From Panicum virgatum (taxonomy: Eukaryota; Streptophyta; Magnoliopsida; Poales; Poaceae), in assembly GCF_016808335.1 (NCBI RefSeq), contig NC_053153.1, positions 15,387,033 to 15,451,032 on the forward strand: a stretch of DNA of 64,000 nucleotides, given 5' to 3'. Below the pieces are notes generated by a model, which saw only the letters and a list, made by a program, of their open reading frames with translations, was not told where the DNA came from and searched no databases. Every line of letters starts with the position of its first letter. Position 1 is the stretch's first letter. Of this stretch, positions 42,309-54,615 are shown in pieces. The position numbers and the translations under genes were made by a program.

Positions 42309-43246
42309 AGGTGACATGACATACGAGTATGTCTCGCTCGTACACCCAAGGCCGCCGGCACCTATGATTGCTCTTCCCGATGCGACTTTGAAATAAAAAA
42401 AAAGAACGAAACGAAACGAAGGCGTTGGGAGTTTAGGGTAGGGATGGCCGCGGGGGGGGGGGGGGGGGGGGTATATATGTATGAAAAGCACAAAAAGCCA
42501 TGGATGCATGCTGCCATGGTGCGTGGTGGTCTGCTTGTCAAACCTTAGAAATACTAAAAAGCACGCCTCTCCCCTCCTTTTGAGTGCATAAAGCCAGTGA
42601 TCGACAAGCTTGGGAGCCAAGGGAGATGAGTGACAGAGTGAGGTAGGGGCCAGCAGGCCAACACTCACACTTGTCACCCATGCAAGGGAGAAAAAGAGAG
42701 GAGCAAAAGGGGTTTTATTGGGAAGTGATGGTTGGTGCCTCCTCATGCCAAGAAAGCTGTTTTCTAGGGCAAAAGGGTCCTGAGAGAGGGTCCAGCTCGA
42801 GCATGCTTGCTAGGGTTTATAGGGGTTAAGCTGTGTGTGGGTGGGTGAAACAAAGAAAGAGCTAGCACAACATGCACTGACTGAGCCTGATGAGCACACT
42901 GAAATGTGTGGCCATTTGGCTACACGATCTTGACAAATCTCTTTTGCAGTGGATTTGAAAGGCTATGTTTGTAAGGATGCATGCAAAGGGGCAGGAGTGC
43001 CTTTTGCTTCTCTTACTTTGAGGCCACTACTCGATCAGCTTGTTGTGTGCCCGGCCTCTGCCTCTTCCCTTTTTGTTAGCTAGCCTCTGCTGCCTCTAAC
43101 AAAAGCCGGCCACCAAAAAGCAACCGATCGATAACGAGAGAGCATAGTTCTAACCGTGGACTCCTACGCACACCTAGGGTCGTTATCTTAGCTCGATTGA
43201 GTAATAACTACGAAGTATCCATGAACAATCATAGACATCATATTAT
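42309..43246. other. Spacer with a 20-G run
   Basis: A homopolymer of 20 G lies at 42452-42471. The rest looks like low-repeat, possibly transcribed sequence (CTAGGGTTTATAGGGG near 42810), but I recognise no ORF or known microRNA. Confidence 0.4.
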
Positions 43247-43586
43247 GGCCGTGTTTAGTTCCCTGCCGTGTAAACACAAAATTTTTTTCGACGGAATCTT
43301 GCTAATTTGAAGTACTAAATGAAGTCTATTTATAAATTTTTTTTGCACAGATGTGTTGTAAATCGCGAGACGAATCTAATGATGCTATTAATAATTAGCG
43401 GATGGTTACTGTAGCATCACTGTTGCAAATTATGGATTAATTAGGCTCATTAGATTCGTCTCGCGATTTACAGCCCATCTATGCAAAAAGTTTTGTAAAT
43501 AGACTTCATTTAGTACTTCAAATTAGCAAGATTCCTTCGCAAAATTTTGCGTTTTTGCGTTTACGGGGTGGGAACTAACCGGGGCC
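43247..43586. mobile_element. Hairpin (foldback) MITE
   Basis: The ends are GGCCGTGTTTAGTTCC and GGAACTAACCGGGGCC. Arms of about 150 bp pair almost throughout (AATCGCGAGACGAATCTAAT against ATTAGATTCGTCTCGCGATT; TTGAAGTACTAAATGAAGTC against its complement). TAT follows on both sides. Confidence 0.85.
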
Positions 43587-45034
43587 TATGTAGCATGTAT
43601 ACCACAGGAGACAGGAGTTGACAAAACACATAGTACTCCATGATCCATGTGCATGTTTGATTTTGGACTGAATGACATTAGGTTTTCGGCTTGCAAACAT
43701 CATTCATTTGCAATTGTGAGGAGGTGTTACATTTTTTTTCTTACTTTGAGAAATAATCAAGAGCATGCAGTCCTACACTTCAGTTTTTTGGGTTTCTGAT
43801 CAATATGTAGCTATATATATATATCCTTTCCCACAAACATCTCTCAACCTCAAGTAGTGCTTTTCTCACAAATGATACTCAAATTTCAACCATGATCTCT
43901 ATCACTGTCATTTAGTCATCTGCGTACATATTATAGCAGTAGTGCTGACCACCAGAACACCACATGTTTTTCCTTGATCATGTAGACAGTCAGTGATTGG
44001 CTACCTCATACACTAATGTTCTACACCTAAATTCTTAACTACTCCATTAGGCTATACGATTGATTGATCGCCTTTTGACTAGCAATAAGTGGGTAAGCAT
44101 GCAACTGAACTGAATTCTACAGACAGCAAGGGCATGTACATGTACATGTATGTCTGCAGGGTCATGAATTACTCAAGTCCAAGCTTTTCGGATACTCAGA
44201 GGGGTCAGGACCATCAAATTAGCTAGCTTCGGTGTATCGGCCTGATTAACTGCTAATTGTAGTACTCCATGGTTTAAACAATGCCTCAGCAATGAGAACC
44301 AACGAAAGTAGCCAGAGCTCAGCTGCAGGCCAACTAACTGAATCCATGCTCGGAATAACTGAGGCCTGTCAGATCGGCCACCACTACTAGCTACTAGCAG
44401 CAGCTAGCTGATCAAACGAGCATTGCCATTTCATGACCCGGCACGAGCACTCGATTGCGCCATACACTACTCTGTAAGCATTCATTCATTCCCCAGTTGC
44501 TAATCCAGTGCAAGATCTCGAGCCCTGCAGTCAGCTTTCGCGTGTTCATCGCCCTGCCCTGCCGTTCTGGAGCCACAGGACACGGGCATGAATGCAACGA
44601 TGCGCTTTCCCTTCAATTATTACGGCTTTGATATGATGTACCGTTTGTGTTTCTGTTCACGGAGATCTTCTCCTTGTGTTGTGTCTGGGTGATAGCGATG
44701 CAGCAACTGACGATCGCTAGTAGAAAAATGCTGCGTGCTGGTTCGCCACCAACATTTGGAGGAGCTCTTGATCAGCGCCAACAACTTTTGAAGAATGTCG
44801 TCGAAAGTTGAAGGAATGATGTATGTGTTGCAAGTCTTTCTTTATTGGCGAAGAAATCTGACTGAAAAGATGGTAGTTTTTTAGCCTTTCAATAGTTTAA
44901 TTTGATTTCTTACATCATTGCTGATACAAGTAAAGATCCAGCGAGTAGCATCAAAATTGTAAAGAGAGTAAAGACCACGCGAATGACATGTATTGAATTC
45001 AGCACATATACATGTTGAAACTCATTTATATATA
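43587..45034. other. Spacer without recognised gene
   Basis: This holds simple repeats (CATGTACATGTACATGTA at about 44135) and no convincing ORF. Confidence 0.35.
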
Positions 45035-45245
45035 CTAGCCTACCAACCCATGATCCCGCACGGGCTAGTAATTAGAATTAGTATAAAAATAAGACTTATA
45101 GCTAATAATTGTAATTATCTATTTCACGTCCTCTTTCATCTTCTAAATATTCTAAGACATACTCTAAAATACATATTTATCATTACTTAGATGCAACAGA
45201 TTTTATTTTACATCATACCTCCATGTATATATATAGACACATACA

Positions 45246-48200
45246 CACTACCGGATTCACTAGCTTTGCCGAGTGCCGGTAACAGTCGGCAAAGGCTTGT
45301 TTGCACTCGGCAAAGGCTTTGCCGAGTGTAACACTCGGCAAACGCCACTCGGCAAAGGATATCGGGCACACGGCAAAGGTTTTGCCGAGAGCCCTAGCAC
45401 TCGGCATAGGCGGCCACGTGGCGGCACCGTGGGAGGACACTTTGCCGAGTGACTAACAGCAGACACTCGGCAAAGTACGAAACTTTGCCGAGTGTTGGCT
45501 TCTGGCACTCGGCAAAGTGCCCGCCCAGGGTCCCACCATGTGGCCGCTTTGCCAAGTGCTAGATACCTGGCACTCGGCAAAATGGCAAGGCTGTGCCGAG
45601 TGCCTGGACTTTAGCACTCGGCAAAGTACTTTATCAGGTGACCTGTTCAGGCCACTTTGCCGAGTGTGTTGGTCAATGCACTCGGCAAAGTGGCCTTTTT
45701 TCTTTCTTTTTTTGTTTTTTTCTCTGTTTTTCGATATAAATAAAACAAGAATATATATAAATGCAGGGTCATTACAGGCAGTTATAACAACAAATATATA
45801 ATTGACAAATACGAGAATAGCATTGATACAAATAACGAGTCCATCACATATATCACAAGTCTGATAGACAATACATCACATAGAACGAGTCCAATATATA
45901 AAATATGTCCACAAGATAATGTCACAAGCTAAGAGTCCATCGACGCTCCAAGTCCACTAGTGTACAAGCTACGAGCAGGTGTCACTCACAATTAGGTGGG
46001 GTGGGCCAAGTTTGCCACGGGGCCGCCGGCAAGTTCTGGTCCGGAGGAAGGTCGTTCGATGCGTTCCACAACTGATTCTGCAAATAGAAACACATAAATT
46101 GAGTAAGAATAACAAAGATATAAATAGAAACACACGAACTGATTCTGCATACTCACGGGAGTGCTAGAAGGTCCCTAGGAAAGATAAGGCTGAGCTGGAA
46201 GGGCGAAGGGAGGAGGCGGCATCGCATAGTTCAACGATGCGTCAAGTCCTTGCATCCAGGTGACCATGCTCTGCATCATCGCTGACTGCTCCTCCCTCAG
46301 CTTTCGCTCCTCCTCCAGCTTCCGCTCCATCTCCAATCGGCACCTCCTTTCCTCAGCCCACTTTTCCTCCATCTCGGACTACAAGAATTTAACATCCATG
46401 TTACAATACGAAGCAAAATTGTGTGAATATCATAGAACGACAACTACATCTAAACTAACATGTCTCTGGTGCACGCTGGCCATAGAAGTCTCAGCCCGTG
46501 GGCGTATGGGCGGGGTCGAGTCGGTGGTACGTGCCCTAAGCTGCATCAGATTGAAGAAGGCAGGTGGAAAGATCTTCTCCAGCTTACATAGCAACACAGG
46601 GGCCACTTTTTCCATGTCTGAAATGACGGCCCGGGACAACTCCTTAGCACACAGTTGATGGAAGAAATTGCTCAACTCTACCAACACTTGCCATATTTTA
46701 TCAGGGAGATAGCCTCGAACCATCACCGGAAGAAGCCGTTCAATCCATATGTGGTAGTCATGACTCTTCAGCCCATTGATTCTGTAACTACGACACCTTT
46801 CGTGAAGTTCTTAATGTCTCTTCTAAATGGAAGGTCAGCAGGAAGAAATTTTCCATGTTTGTCAAAAGACGAATACATGCCCCCCTTTATCAACCAAATA
46901 AACTGCAGAGTTGCCTTGCATGTTGGGCATGAGAAATTTCCATGAGTACACCATCCGCAGAAAATGCCATACGCCGGGAGGTCATGCAGGGAGTAGTGGT
47001 ACCACACATACATTCTGAAGTTTGTCTTTGTCGCTCGGTCGTACGTCCACAACCCCTCTTCCCATGCTTTGATCAACTCATCGATTAGAGGTTCCATGTA
47101 AACACTCATTTTATTCCCTGGGTGCTCAGGAATAATTAACGACACAAATATGGTATGTAGTTGAAAGAGAACGCCGGGGGGGGGGGGGAGAGATTCAAAG
47201 GGATAACGAACACGGGCCAACATGAGTACGATGCGGCCATCATACCATAAGGATTGAACCCATCGGTTGCCAGCGCAACACGTACATTACGAGCTTCTTC
47301 AGCTTTCTCACGATGAATCTCATCGAAATGAGACCATGACTCACCGTCGGAGGGATGCACCATCTTATCAGGGTTGTATCGAACACTTTTTTTGTGCCAT
47401 GTCATCTGTTTCGCGGTTTCCTCAGTCATATAGAGTCTTTGGATCCTCTGAATGAACGGAAGGTAATGTACGATTTTCACAGGAATCGTGAGCTGCCTCT
47501 TAGGCTGACCGTCACCAGCATCCACCTCCAAGAACCTTGATGCTTTTTATTTTGGACAGTAAGTTTCAGTCTCGTGCTCTTTCCTAAATAAAATGCACCC
47601 ATTAGGACAAGAGTGTATATGCTCATATGGCATCTTCAGTGCACTAAGAATTTTCGTCGCCTGATACATTGTCTTGGGCAGAATGTGATCTTCCGGAAGC
47701 ATGCTCCCAAAAACGGTCAACATACTATCAAAGACGTCTCGGCTTAGGCCAAACTGGAACTTCAAGGCCATAAGGTGTCCAATGCCGCCCAGCTGAGAAA
47801 CCTTTTTTTGGCCGTGAAGAGGTTTCTGTGCCGCCTCCATCATCTCGTAAAACGCCTTTGTGCTTGCCTCTGGCTCCTCCTCCTATGGTCCTTCACCGAA
47901 ATGTGCCTCTTCATAGTCGTCTAATATGTCTCCAATCCCACCAGCAGCATCACATTCATCGATGCATTGCCTCACGACCTCGTCCCTCATACGATGGGCT
48001 TCACCGTGAAAGATCCACCGGGTATAGTCTGGCGTAAATCCATAATTCACAAGATGTTCTCCCATGACCTTCTTTGTCTTTCGTTTCTGGTTTCCACAAC
48101 TCTTGCAGGGACACCACATGAACCTCAACCCTTCAGCTTGTGCCCCCGCCCATGCCCCTTCCAAGAACTCGTTAGTCTTCTCATTCCATTCATTGGTCAT

Positions 48201-51024
48201 GCTAGCTCGAGTTACCCGGCCGGTGTACATCCACTCACGGTCATCCATCTTCCAAGATGTCAGCAACTGCTATCAAATTTAAATGTATGTAGACGTTCGG
48301 CTTAGACTCTAGTTGGTAAAGATAGGTCCTAATCCCACCCGACCATGCGTAGATGAGGTCAGTTTATATGATCCACTCCTATCCAAGACAGAATTTCGGC
48401 AGCACCTCCCCGCTATTCTCCAGATACACGTCCTGAAAGGGAGATTGTGTATCCGAAGAACAACAGGGAGATGATGTCGAAACTCTGCCTCGGATCAGAG
48501 TCGACCATATAAACTAACCCCATCTACGCATCCTCGGGCTGTCAAAAAATATGGACAATTCGAAACAGATACGACCATCAATACGCAAATATCTGCATAT
48601 TTGCAACCGTATCTTTTTCGAACGGGAGATGCCTAACTGGTGTACGTGCTCTACCATATTCACGGGTTGCTCTTCAAAATATAATTGTCCATAAACTAAC
48701 TAAATATATCATTTTGTTATCAATATTTGTATAATCTAAAATAACCTAACTCAATAAACTAAACCAATCTTAAAAACAATATGAACAATTAACATCTAAA
48801 ATCTATATGCACCTAAACTAAACCAGTCTAAATAAACTATATAAACAATTAACATCTAAAATCTGTATCTACCTAAACAAAATAAACTAAATCATTCTAA
48901 ATAAATTAAACAAACAATATCTATATCTAACTAAAAATCTATATCTACCTAAAAAACTACCTACAAATCATAATGCAATTGTATTTAACATCTAAAAATA
49001 TTGAACTAAATAAATTTTTTTAAAAAAAATACCTTGCTGCCGAGGAAGCGTCGATAGCGGAGGGACGGGAGCGGCGCGGCGCGGCGCGGCGGGGAGGGCA
49101 CCGCCGCCACTGAAGGGCCGCGCTCCCTCGAGCGCCGAGGAGGCAAAGCCCGGTGGCGGCTTGGTGGGGCCGGGCCTCGGGTGCCCGCAGGGGTGGAGGC
49201 GGGGGTAGGCGGCGGGGAGCCTCCGGTGGCTTCACGCGGGGGTGCGAGCCGGCGACAGCGGCGGTGCGAGGCGGCGGGGAGGTGACGGCAGCGGCGCGAC
49301 GCGGCGGGGAGCCGCCACGGGACGCGAGGGCGGCCGGGGGGGAGGCGACGTGGAGGCGTACGACGGCGGGGGGTCGTCGGCAAGGCGTATGGCGGCGGGG
49401 GAGCGACGGCGGGGAGGCGTCCGGCGGTGGCGGGGCGGGGGCGGTGCGGTGCTGCGGGTGTGGAGCGTGGGCGCGGGGCGGTGTGGGGAGGAAAATGCGA
49501 CAAGTCTGGGCGCGGGGGAGGGGGGGTATTGCGGTTTTTTGCCGAGTGCCAGATCGGCAGCACTCGGCAAAGTATTTAATTTTTTTTTCATTTTTTGCCG
49601 AGTGCCGGATCAGGTGGCAATAGGCAAACAAATTTGTTACAATAAACTGCAAATTAGAATCCAGATAAACCATGATTTAAAAAAAACATTATTTCATGCA
49701 TAATTATTTCAAACTCAAATTACAACAATTTGTAATTCCAGTTTCTTGATTTTATGCAAGAAAACCTGTTATTTCATGTGTTTCTAAAGTCAAATTTAAT
49801 TTATATCAACAAATTCGTTTTGATGAGGTATGTAACAAAAATGTAGTGACTATCAACTAAATAATTTGCCAAAATAATGCAACAATTTATGGTTCATGAT
49901 TTCATGCAAAAAAACCTATTATTTCATGCGTTTAAAGATCAAGTTGAAACTAAATATATATATATTGATTTTCAATGATTGCCAAAAATAATTTTATATA
50001 TACATAACAAAATCAAAAATTAACCAAATTTTCAGAGGACACATATTTTGTTGTTATTTCTCTATATAAAAAGTTTCACGTTGAAAATCATATGCGACTT
50101 TCATTTCAACCTCAAATCCAATCGGATATGCATCTCTCTGAAACTTTTTCGGAGATCCTCTGGCTTATAAGCGTCGTACCTTGTAATGTGTCCGAAATGC
50201 TGTCAATTTTTTTTCCACTCTATCCTCGCATGAAACCAAGAGATTTGCACAATTCCCATGATTTTCAGACATTGTATGCTATTTTTAGTTTTTTCCGAAC
50301 GTCCGTGCACATGCTTGTGATCAAGTTTCTTGATAAAGATGCTTCAACTTTTAAGTTCTTTCGCGCATACGGCATCAGTTTTGTTTCAGGTACATAAATA
50401 TCAAATTTCCATTCATTGATTTCGAAATTTCGACCCACTTCTAATTTGAAATTAACTTCGACCGATTATTCCCCGCAAACAAAAAAATTATAGGAAAATA
50501 GTAAACCAATCAATAAAAGTATTTTATGTTACTAGGGATTAGATTATAAAATTTAAGTGGAGACCAAAAAAATTTGAAGGCCGAAATTTTTTTTTAACCA
50601 AGTTTGCCAAGTGCCTGGGCTCCAGCACTCGGCAAAAGAAACTATGCTGAGAGCCAGGCCAACGCACTCGGCGACGTTTCCCCTTTGCCGAGTGCCAGCT
50701 CGAGGCACGCAGCAAAGAGTGAGCTTTGCCGAGTGCCAGGTGGAGGCACTCGGTAAAGACTTAACGCCGTCAGCCCCACTGACGGTCAGCCTCACTGACG
50801 GGCGGCGCACGGTGGGCGCGCGTGCTGGGCACGTGCGCGGGCTTTGCCGAGTGCCGCCTGGCCAGCACTCGGCAAAGGTGACGCGTTGCCGAGTGCCGTT
50901 ATTTGCCGACGGCCGGCACTCGGTAAATCCCGGACATGCCGTGTTCCACTTTTTTGCCGAGTGCCCGTGGTCTGACACTCGGCAAAGGCCTCGACACTCG
51001 GCAAATACTCGTTTTTCGGTAGTG
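45246..51024 (-). mobile_element. CACTA element with decayed TNP2 transposase
   Basis: The left end is CACTACCGG and the right end CGGTAGTG. Dense TTTGCCGAGTG and CACTCGGCAAA subterminal repeats fill 45266-45690 and 50595-51010. Transposase remnants lie on the minus strand, so the element's 5' end is at 51024. The flanks ACA and ATA agree at two of three bases. Copies a and c of the surrounding Helitron show the empty site. A further small cluster of the same motif sits internally at 49540-49625. Confidence 0.88.
46175..48266 (-). pseudogene. CACTA transposase (TNP2/Transposase_21) remnants
   Basis: In order on the minus strand: a transposase-associated domain (48266-47883; DREWMYTGRV, RFMWCPCKSCGN, DYTRWIFHGE), then TNP2 pieces (47843-47547, ILSALKMPYEHIHSCPNGC; 47531-47136, SVRYNPDKMVHPSDGESW and DGFNPYGMM; 47223-46768, IPEHPGNKMSVYMEPLIDEL and GIFCGWCTHGNFSCPTC; 46726-46430, SRAVISDMEKVAPVLLCKLE) and a coiled-coil tail (46372-46175, EEKWAEERRCRLEMERKLEE). 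Frames change several times, one change lying at a 13-nt G run (47176-47188). TNP2 cuts and joins CACTA ends; this copy cannot make an intact protein. Confidence 0.9.
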
Positions 51025-51459
51025 ATAATTGAACCATTTGTTTGTGAATTAGTATTCTTATCTCTTATATCATACATGAATACATGATGGCACATATCGT
51101 GGGTAGTATTTTATATAAATAATAACATAAATAATATATTAATAATGATAGAAATAATATTTTAGAATTTTATATTGGTGCACTTTAATTTTTTGTTATA
51201 CTTATATACTTTAGATTTAGATTTAGGGGTTACTTTAAATTTTAATAATAATATAATTGGATAACTTATATGCAAATTTAGGAGGTTATTTGCATTATTT
51301 TTATAATGGCATTGGTGAATAATTTATATGAAGATTAAGGGGTTACTTTATATTTTTTGTAATGGCAGATGCGACTAATTTAGATACATATTTAGACTGT
51401 TACTTTAGTCTATTTTCGTAATAACAGAGCAGGGTAATTTCTTAGGAAAGATAGCAGAT

Positions 51460-53044
51460 TGAGAGACCGAAAAGGCGACCAGAGGGGGTGAATGAGAGCC
51501 AATTAAAACTTTCTTCAGGGAAAGTTTGGCCTATAATCCCAAAAGCGCACCACAAGCCCTCTGTTCTAGAGTGTGCAAAGTGTAGCTATAGCTGAGCTAG
51601 ACACAAAGCACAAACCCTAGGAACAAGCTTCGAAGTGATCGAATCAAGAACGGCGAGCGAGCTACAGAGAAAGCACGGTATATGAGCACCGGTTAAACCG
51701 ACGTGGGAAGAAAACTCTCACCGGTTTAATCGACGTCACAGAGCTGGCAGCAAGAGACAAACAAGCACCGGTTGATCCGACGTATAGGTTTGAACAGTGT
51801 CGGTTCAACCGGTGTTACTACACCGGATGATCCGACAAAATCAAGAGTCAACGTCGGTGCAGTTGTCCAGAAACACCTCAAAACGGACTTAACGAGCACC
51901 GGTTAAACCGATGAAAACAAAACCCTAGCGTCGGTGCAGTTGTCCAGAGAGACTGCAAAATGAATCGCACTGAGCACCGGTTGAACCAACGTTGATGAAT
52001 TTATATACGCCGGTGCAACGAGCAAAACAGCACGCAGGGATCCCTGGTGAAGCTTCACCGGTTGAACCGATGCATGTGGAACTAATGCACCGGTGCAACC
52101 AAGCAGAAAGACCAAAAACCCTAAAAGCCAAAACTTCTACTCACCGGTTGATCCGACGATCTTGATCTCAAGCGTCGGTTCAACCGGCGATAACGAAAAA
52201 ACCCAGCCCGAGCAGAACTGGTGTTTCACAGCCCGCGACCTTTGGAAAACTTGACGATTGGAGGATCAAAACAAGTCCAAAGGGGCTCAAATTTTGCAGG
52301 CACGATCACAAAGATCTTGTAAACATACCCACCAAAGGAATCGACGAATCACTCCATAGTTTGGGAGGAATCGAGGAATTCCCGAGCAAGAACGGGGTTT
52401 TCCTAGAACGTGAAAAGCTTCGATTTGAAAAGACTCGTGATTCCGTAGGATTTAGCACTAAGCTAGGTGGATTAGAATTACTTCAAAGAGTCACGTGATC
52501 ATCAAGAAACAACCCCTCATCTCGTGCACAAGAATCGACATGGGAAAATCGAATTTCAACCAAACAACGCACAAGATGTATGAAATTGAAACGAATTCAA
52601 AAGCCCCGAGGGCACAAGGAGGAGAGGGCCTCCTTTCCCGATCAATTTCATACAAGAGTCTCAAAAATCCATAGCCCTAAAATCCTAATCCTAGAGAAGA
52701 AGGAACAGGGAGGAGGAGGAGGAGGAGACGCCTGGGAGAGGGGGCGGCTCCACGTCTGGGCGCTAGGCAAGGAGCAAGGAAGAGAGAGTGGGTGAGTAGA
52801 TATTTATGCCCACTAACTCCAGAACTAAAGGACTAAACTACTCCTAGACTTAACTAGACACTAGAAAGCCCGTAGGGACTTCACCGCCGTCCACCGCACG
52901 GTCCATCGGCCACAGCACCTCCACGGCAGCTCTCCGTCGACACTCGACGCCCGTGTACCTGCAACCAAAGACCAAGCACACGATCACACCGCACGGTTGA
53001 CAATTCACTCATCACAGCCAGGAGAAGGTACTCAACATTCCTCA
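51460..53044. mobile_element. Solo LTR-like element with CACCGGTTNAACCGACG repeats
   Basis: The 1585-bp unit starts TGAGAGACCG and ends TTCCTCA, with a perfect 5-bp duplication CAGAT (51455-51459 and 53045-53049). The uninterrupted sequence of Helitron copy a (AGATTTAATGACTATTATGA) confirms the junction. At least eight diverged CACCGGTT(A/G)AACCGACG units in both orientations lie at 51690-52190. There is no coding region. Confidence 0.72.
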
Positions 53045-53713
53045 CAGATTCAATGACTATTGTGATTAGAGTTATCGAATTGATGACAGGATGTTTCTGA
53101 TTTTTATGAGAATTTTTATGATTTATAGAGTGTTTAGCTAGGATCCTATGTGACTTCACGTGAGGATCCTCTAATTAGTAATAGTAGATGATTTTGTGAT
53201 AGACACGGTGACAATTCATTTGACGATGAAGTTCGCAATTTGAGGAACGTTTCAGAAATAATTTTCTTTAAAAAAAAGTGAAAAGGTCAGCAAAGGTTAA
53301 TAATTTAAGCAATCTTCGATAGCGACAACGAACTGATTTAGTAGCACGCAGTTTCAGATTGACCATGTCAATAAGCTTGTTCCAGAAAGACAAATAATGA
53401 AAAAGGAGCCGTACGAGCACCTCATATCTATCTTGGATTAATTGGTGTTTCCTTAACACCCATCCTCATTTGTCCGCACGAATTTCCCGCCGAAACTTTT
53501 TCGCCCTCTTTTCCACGGGCATATGTGATCATGAGCTAAAGCCTGCATTTGTGGGGGCTTAGTGGAATTGGCATCCCTTTGGACGCAAGGCACATCACCA
53601 AAAAATATGCAAGCTTTTCTCCCTTGGCTCATGGTTTGCGCCCCTAACACTAGGGCTAAGTGCTCCAAACGCAATGTGGCCATAAAACTAACATATCACG
53701 CCCCACCAACTAA

Positions 53714-53923
53714 GGCCATGTTTTTCTGGAACTGTAGCACTTTCATTGTTATTTAGTAATTAATATCTAATTATGAACTAATTAAGTTTAAAGATTCATC
53801 TCGTCATTTACAGTTAAACTAAGTAATTAGTTATTTTTTCAACTGTATTTAATGATTCATGCATATGTCCGAAGATTCGATGTGACGGGTACTATAGAAA
53901 ATTTTTTGGGAACTAAACAGGCC
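53714..53923. mobile_element. Tourist-type MITE (GTTTAGTTC family), copy 3
   Basis: The left end is GGCCATGTTT and the right end AACTAAACAGGCC, with a perfect TAA duplication (53711-53713 and 53924-53926). The interior matches copy 1 (AACTGTAGCACTTTC, CATTTACAGTTAAAC, GCATATGTCC). Confidence 0.88.
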
Positions 53924-54107
53924 TAATTAAAGGCTCTTTTGTTGTTTATTTGTTCCTGGAATTCTGTCGGTCCAAATGGCGCACTTTAGCTAGCTGTCTC
54001 GCATAATGCGTGTTCTAAGCGCGATAACACACCTTTTGCACGCACCTTAATTTTTATGTGCCAGTTGAGTCACACTGGACTTGGATTATTGTGAATTAAT
54101 TTGTTTA

Positions 54108-54396
54108 AGTCTCTCTCTCTCTCTCCACGTAATGACAAAAGAATTGCTTTTTTGTGTGTGTGTGTGTGTGTGCAATATAGCAGCCAGTGTATGTACCTTT
54201 CGATTGATGCATGCTTCTTTTCTGTGGGTGGTATAGGAACAAGTGTAGCTTCTAAGCAACATATACTACAGAGTACAGACCGACCAGGAACCTTTTCTTT
54301 GAGGATTTTTGGATCCAAAGACCATATGTCACCAACTCGCAACGGTTTCTGCAAACGAAAAGACACACGTACACAGAGAGAGAGAGAGAGAGAGAG
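54108..54396. repeat. Microsatellites (CT)n, (GT)n and (GA)n
   Basis: (CT)n at about 54111-54126, (GT)n at about 54153-54172 and (GA)n at about 54376-54396 lie within 300 bp; the CT and GA runs are complementary. No gene is associated. Confidence 0.85.
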
Positions 54397-54615
54397 TCAG
54401 AGAGAGAAACCAAAAAAGAAAAGTAGCTTTAGTGTTCTTCTCCTTTTTACTGTCTGCCATGCGTGTGGCTAGCTCTCTCCTTGTTCTAAACTACTGTGTT
54501 TCATTGACCTGCAACCATAGCAATTAACCGTTAAAGAATTCAGTTAACCGTCCTAGTAATTTTCTGCATGTCACTGTAACTAGATCGAAATAGACAGTTT
54601 GTATCATCATACAGA

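Larger units (their letters stand above)
45035..53188 (-). mobile_element. Helitron, family H, copy d, split by CACTA and solo LTR
   Basis: The minus-strand 3' end (CTAG before T; 45035-45038) is preceded by a palindrome (CCCGTGCGGGATCATGGG). The 5' end is at 53188 (TCTACTATTACTAATTAG). Without the CACTA element (45246-51024) and the LTR (51460-53044) the remaining sequence is about 780 bp and colinear with copies a-c. Confidence 0.7.

Noticed and set aside
42740..42770. Minus-strand ACAGCTTTCTTG core resembling miR396
   Set aside because: Only 12 bases match and no star arm could be found within a few hundred bases.
49020..49703. ORFs of 120-217 codons on both strands near the CACTA 5' region
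   Set aside because: Low-complexity Pro/Arg/Gly-rich frames with no TNPA or TNP2 motif.
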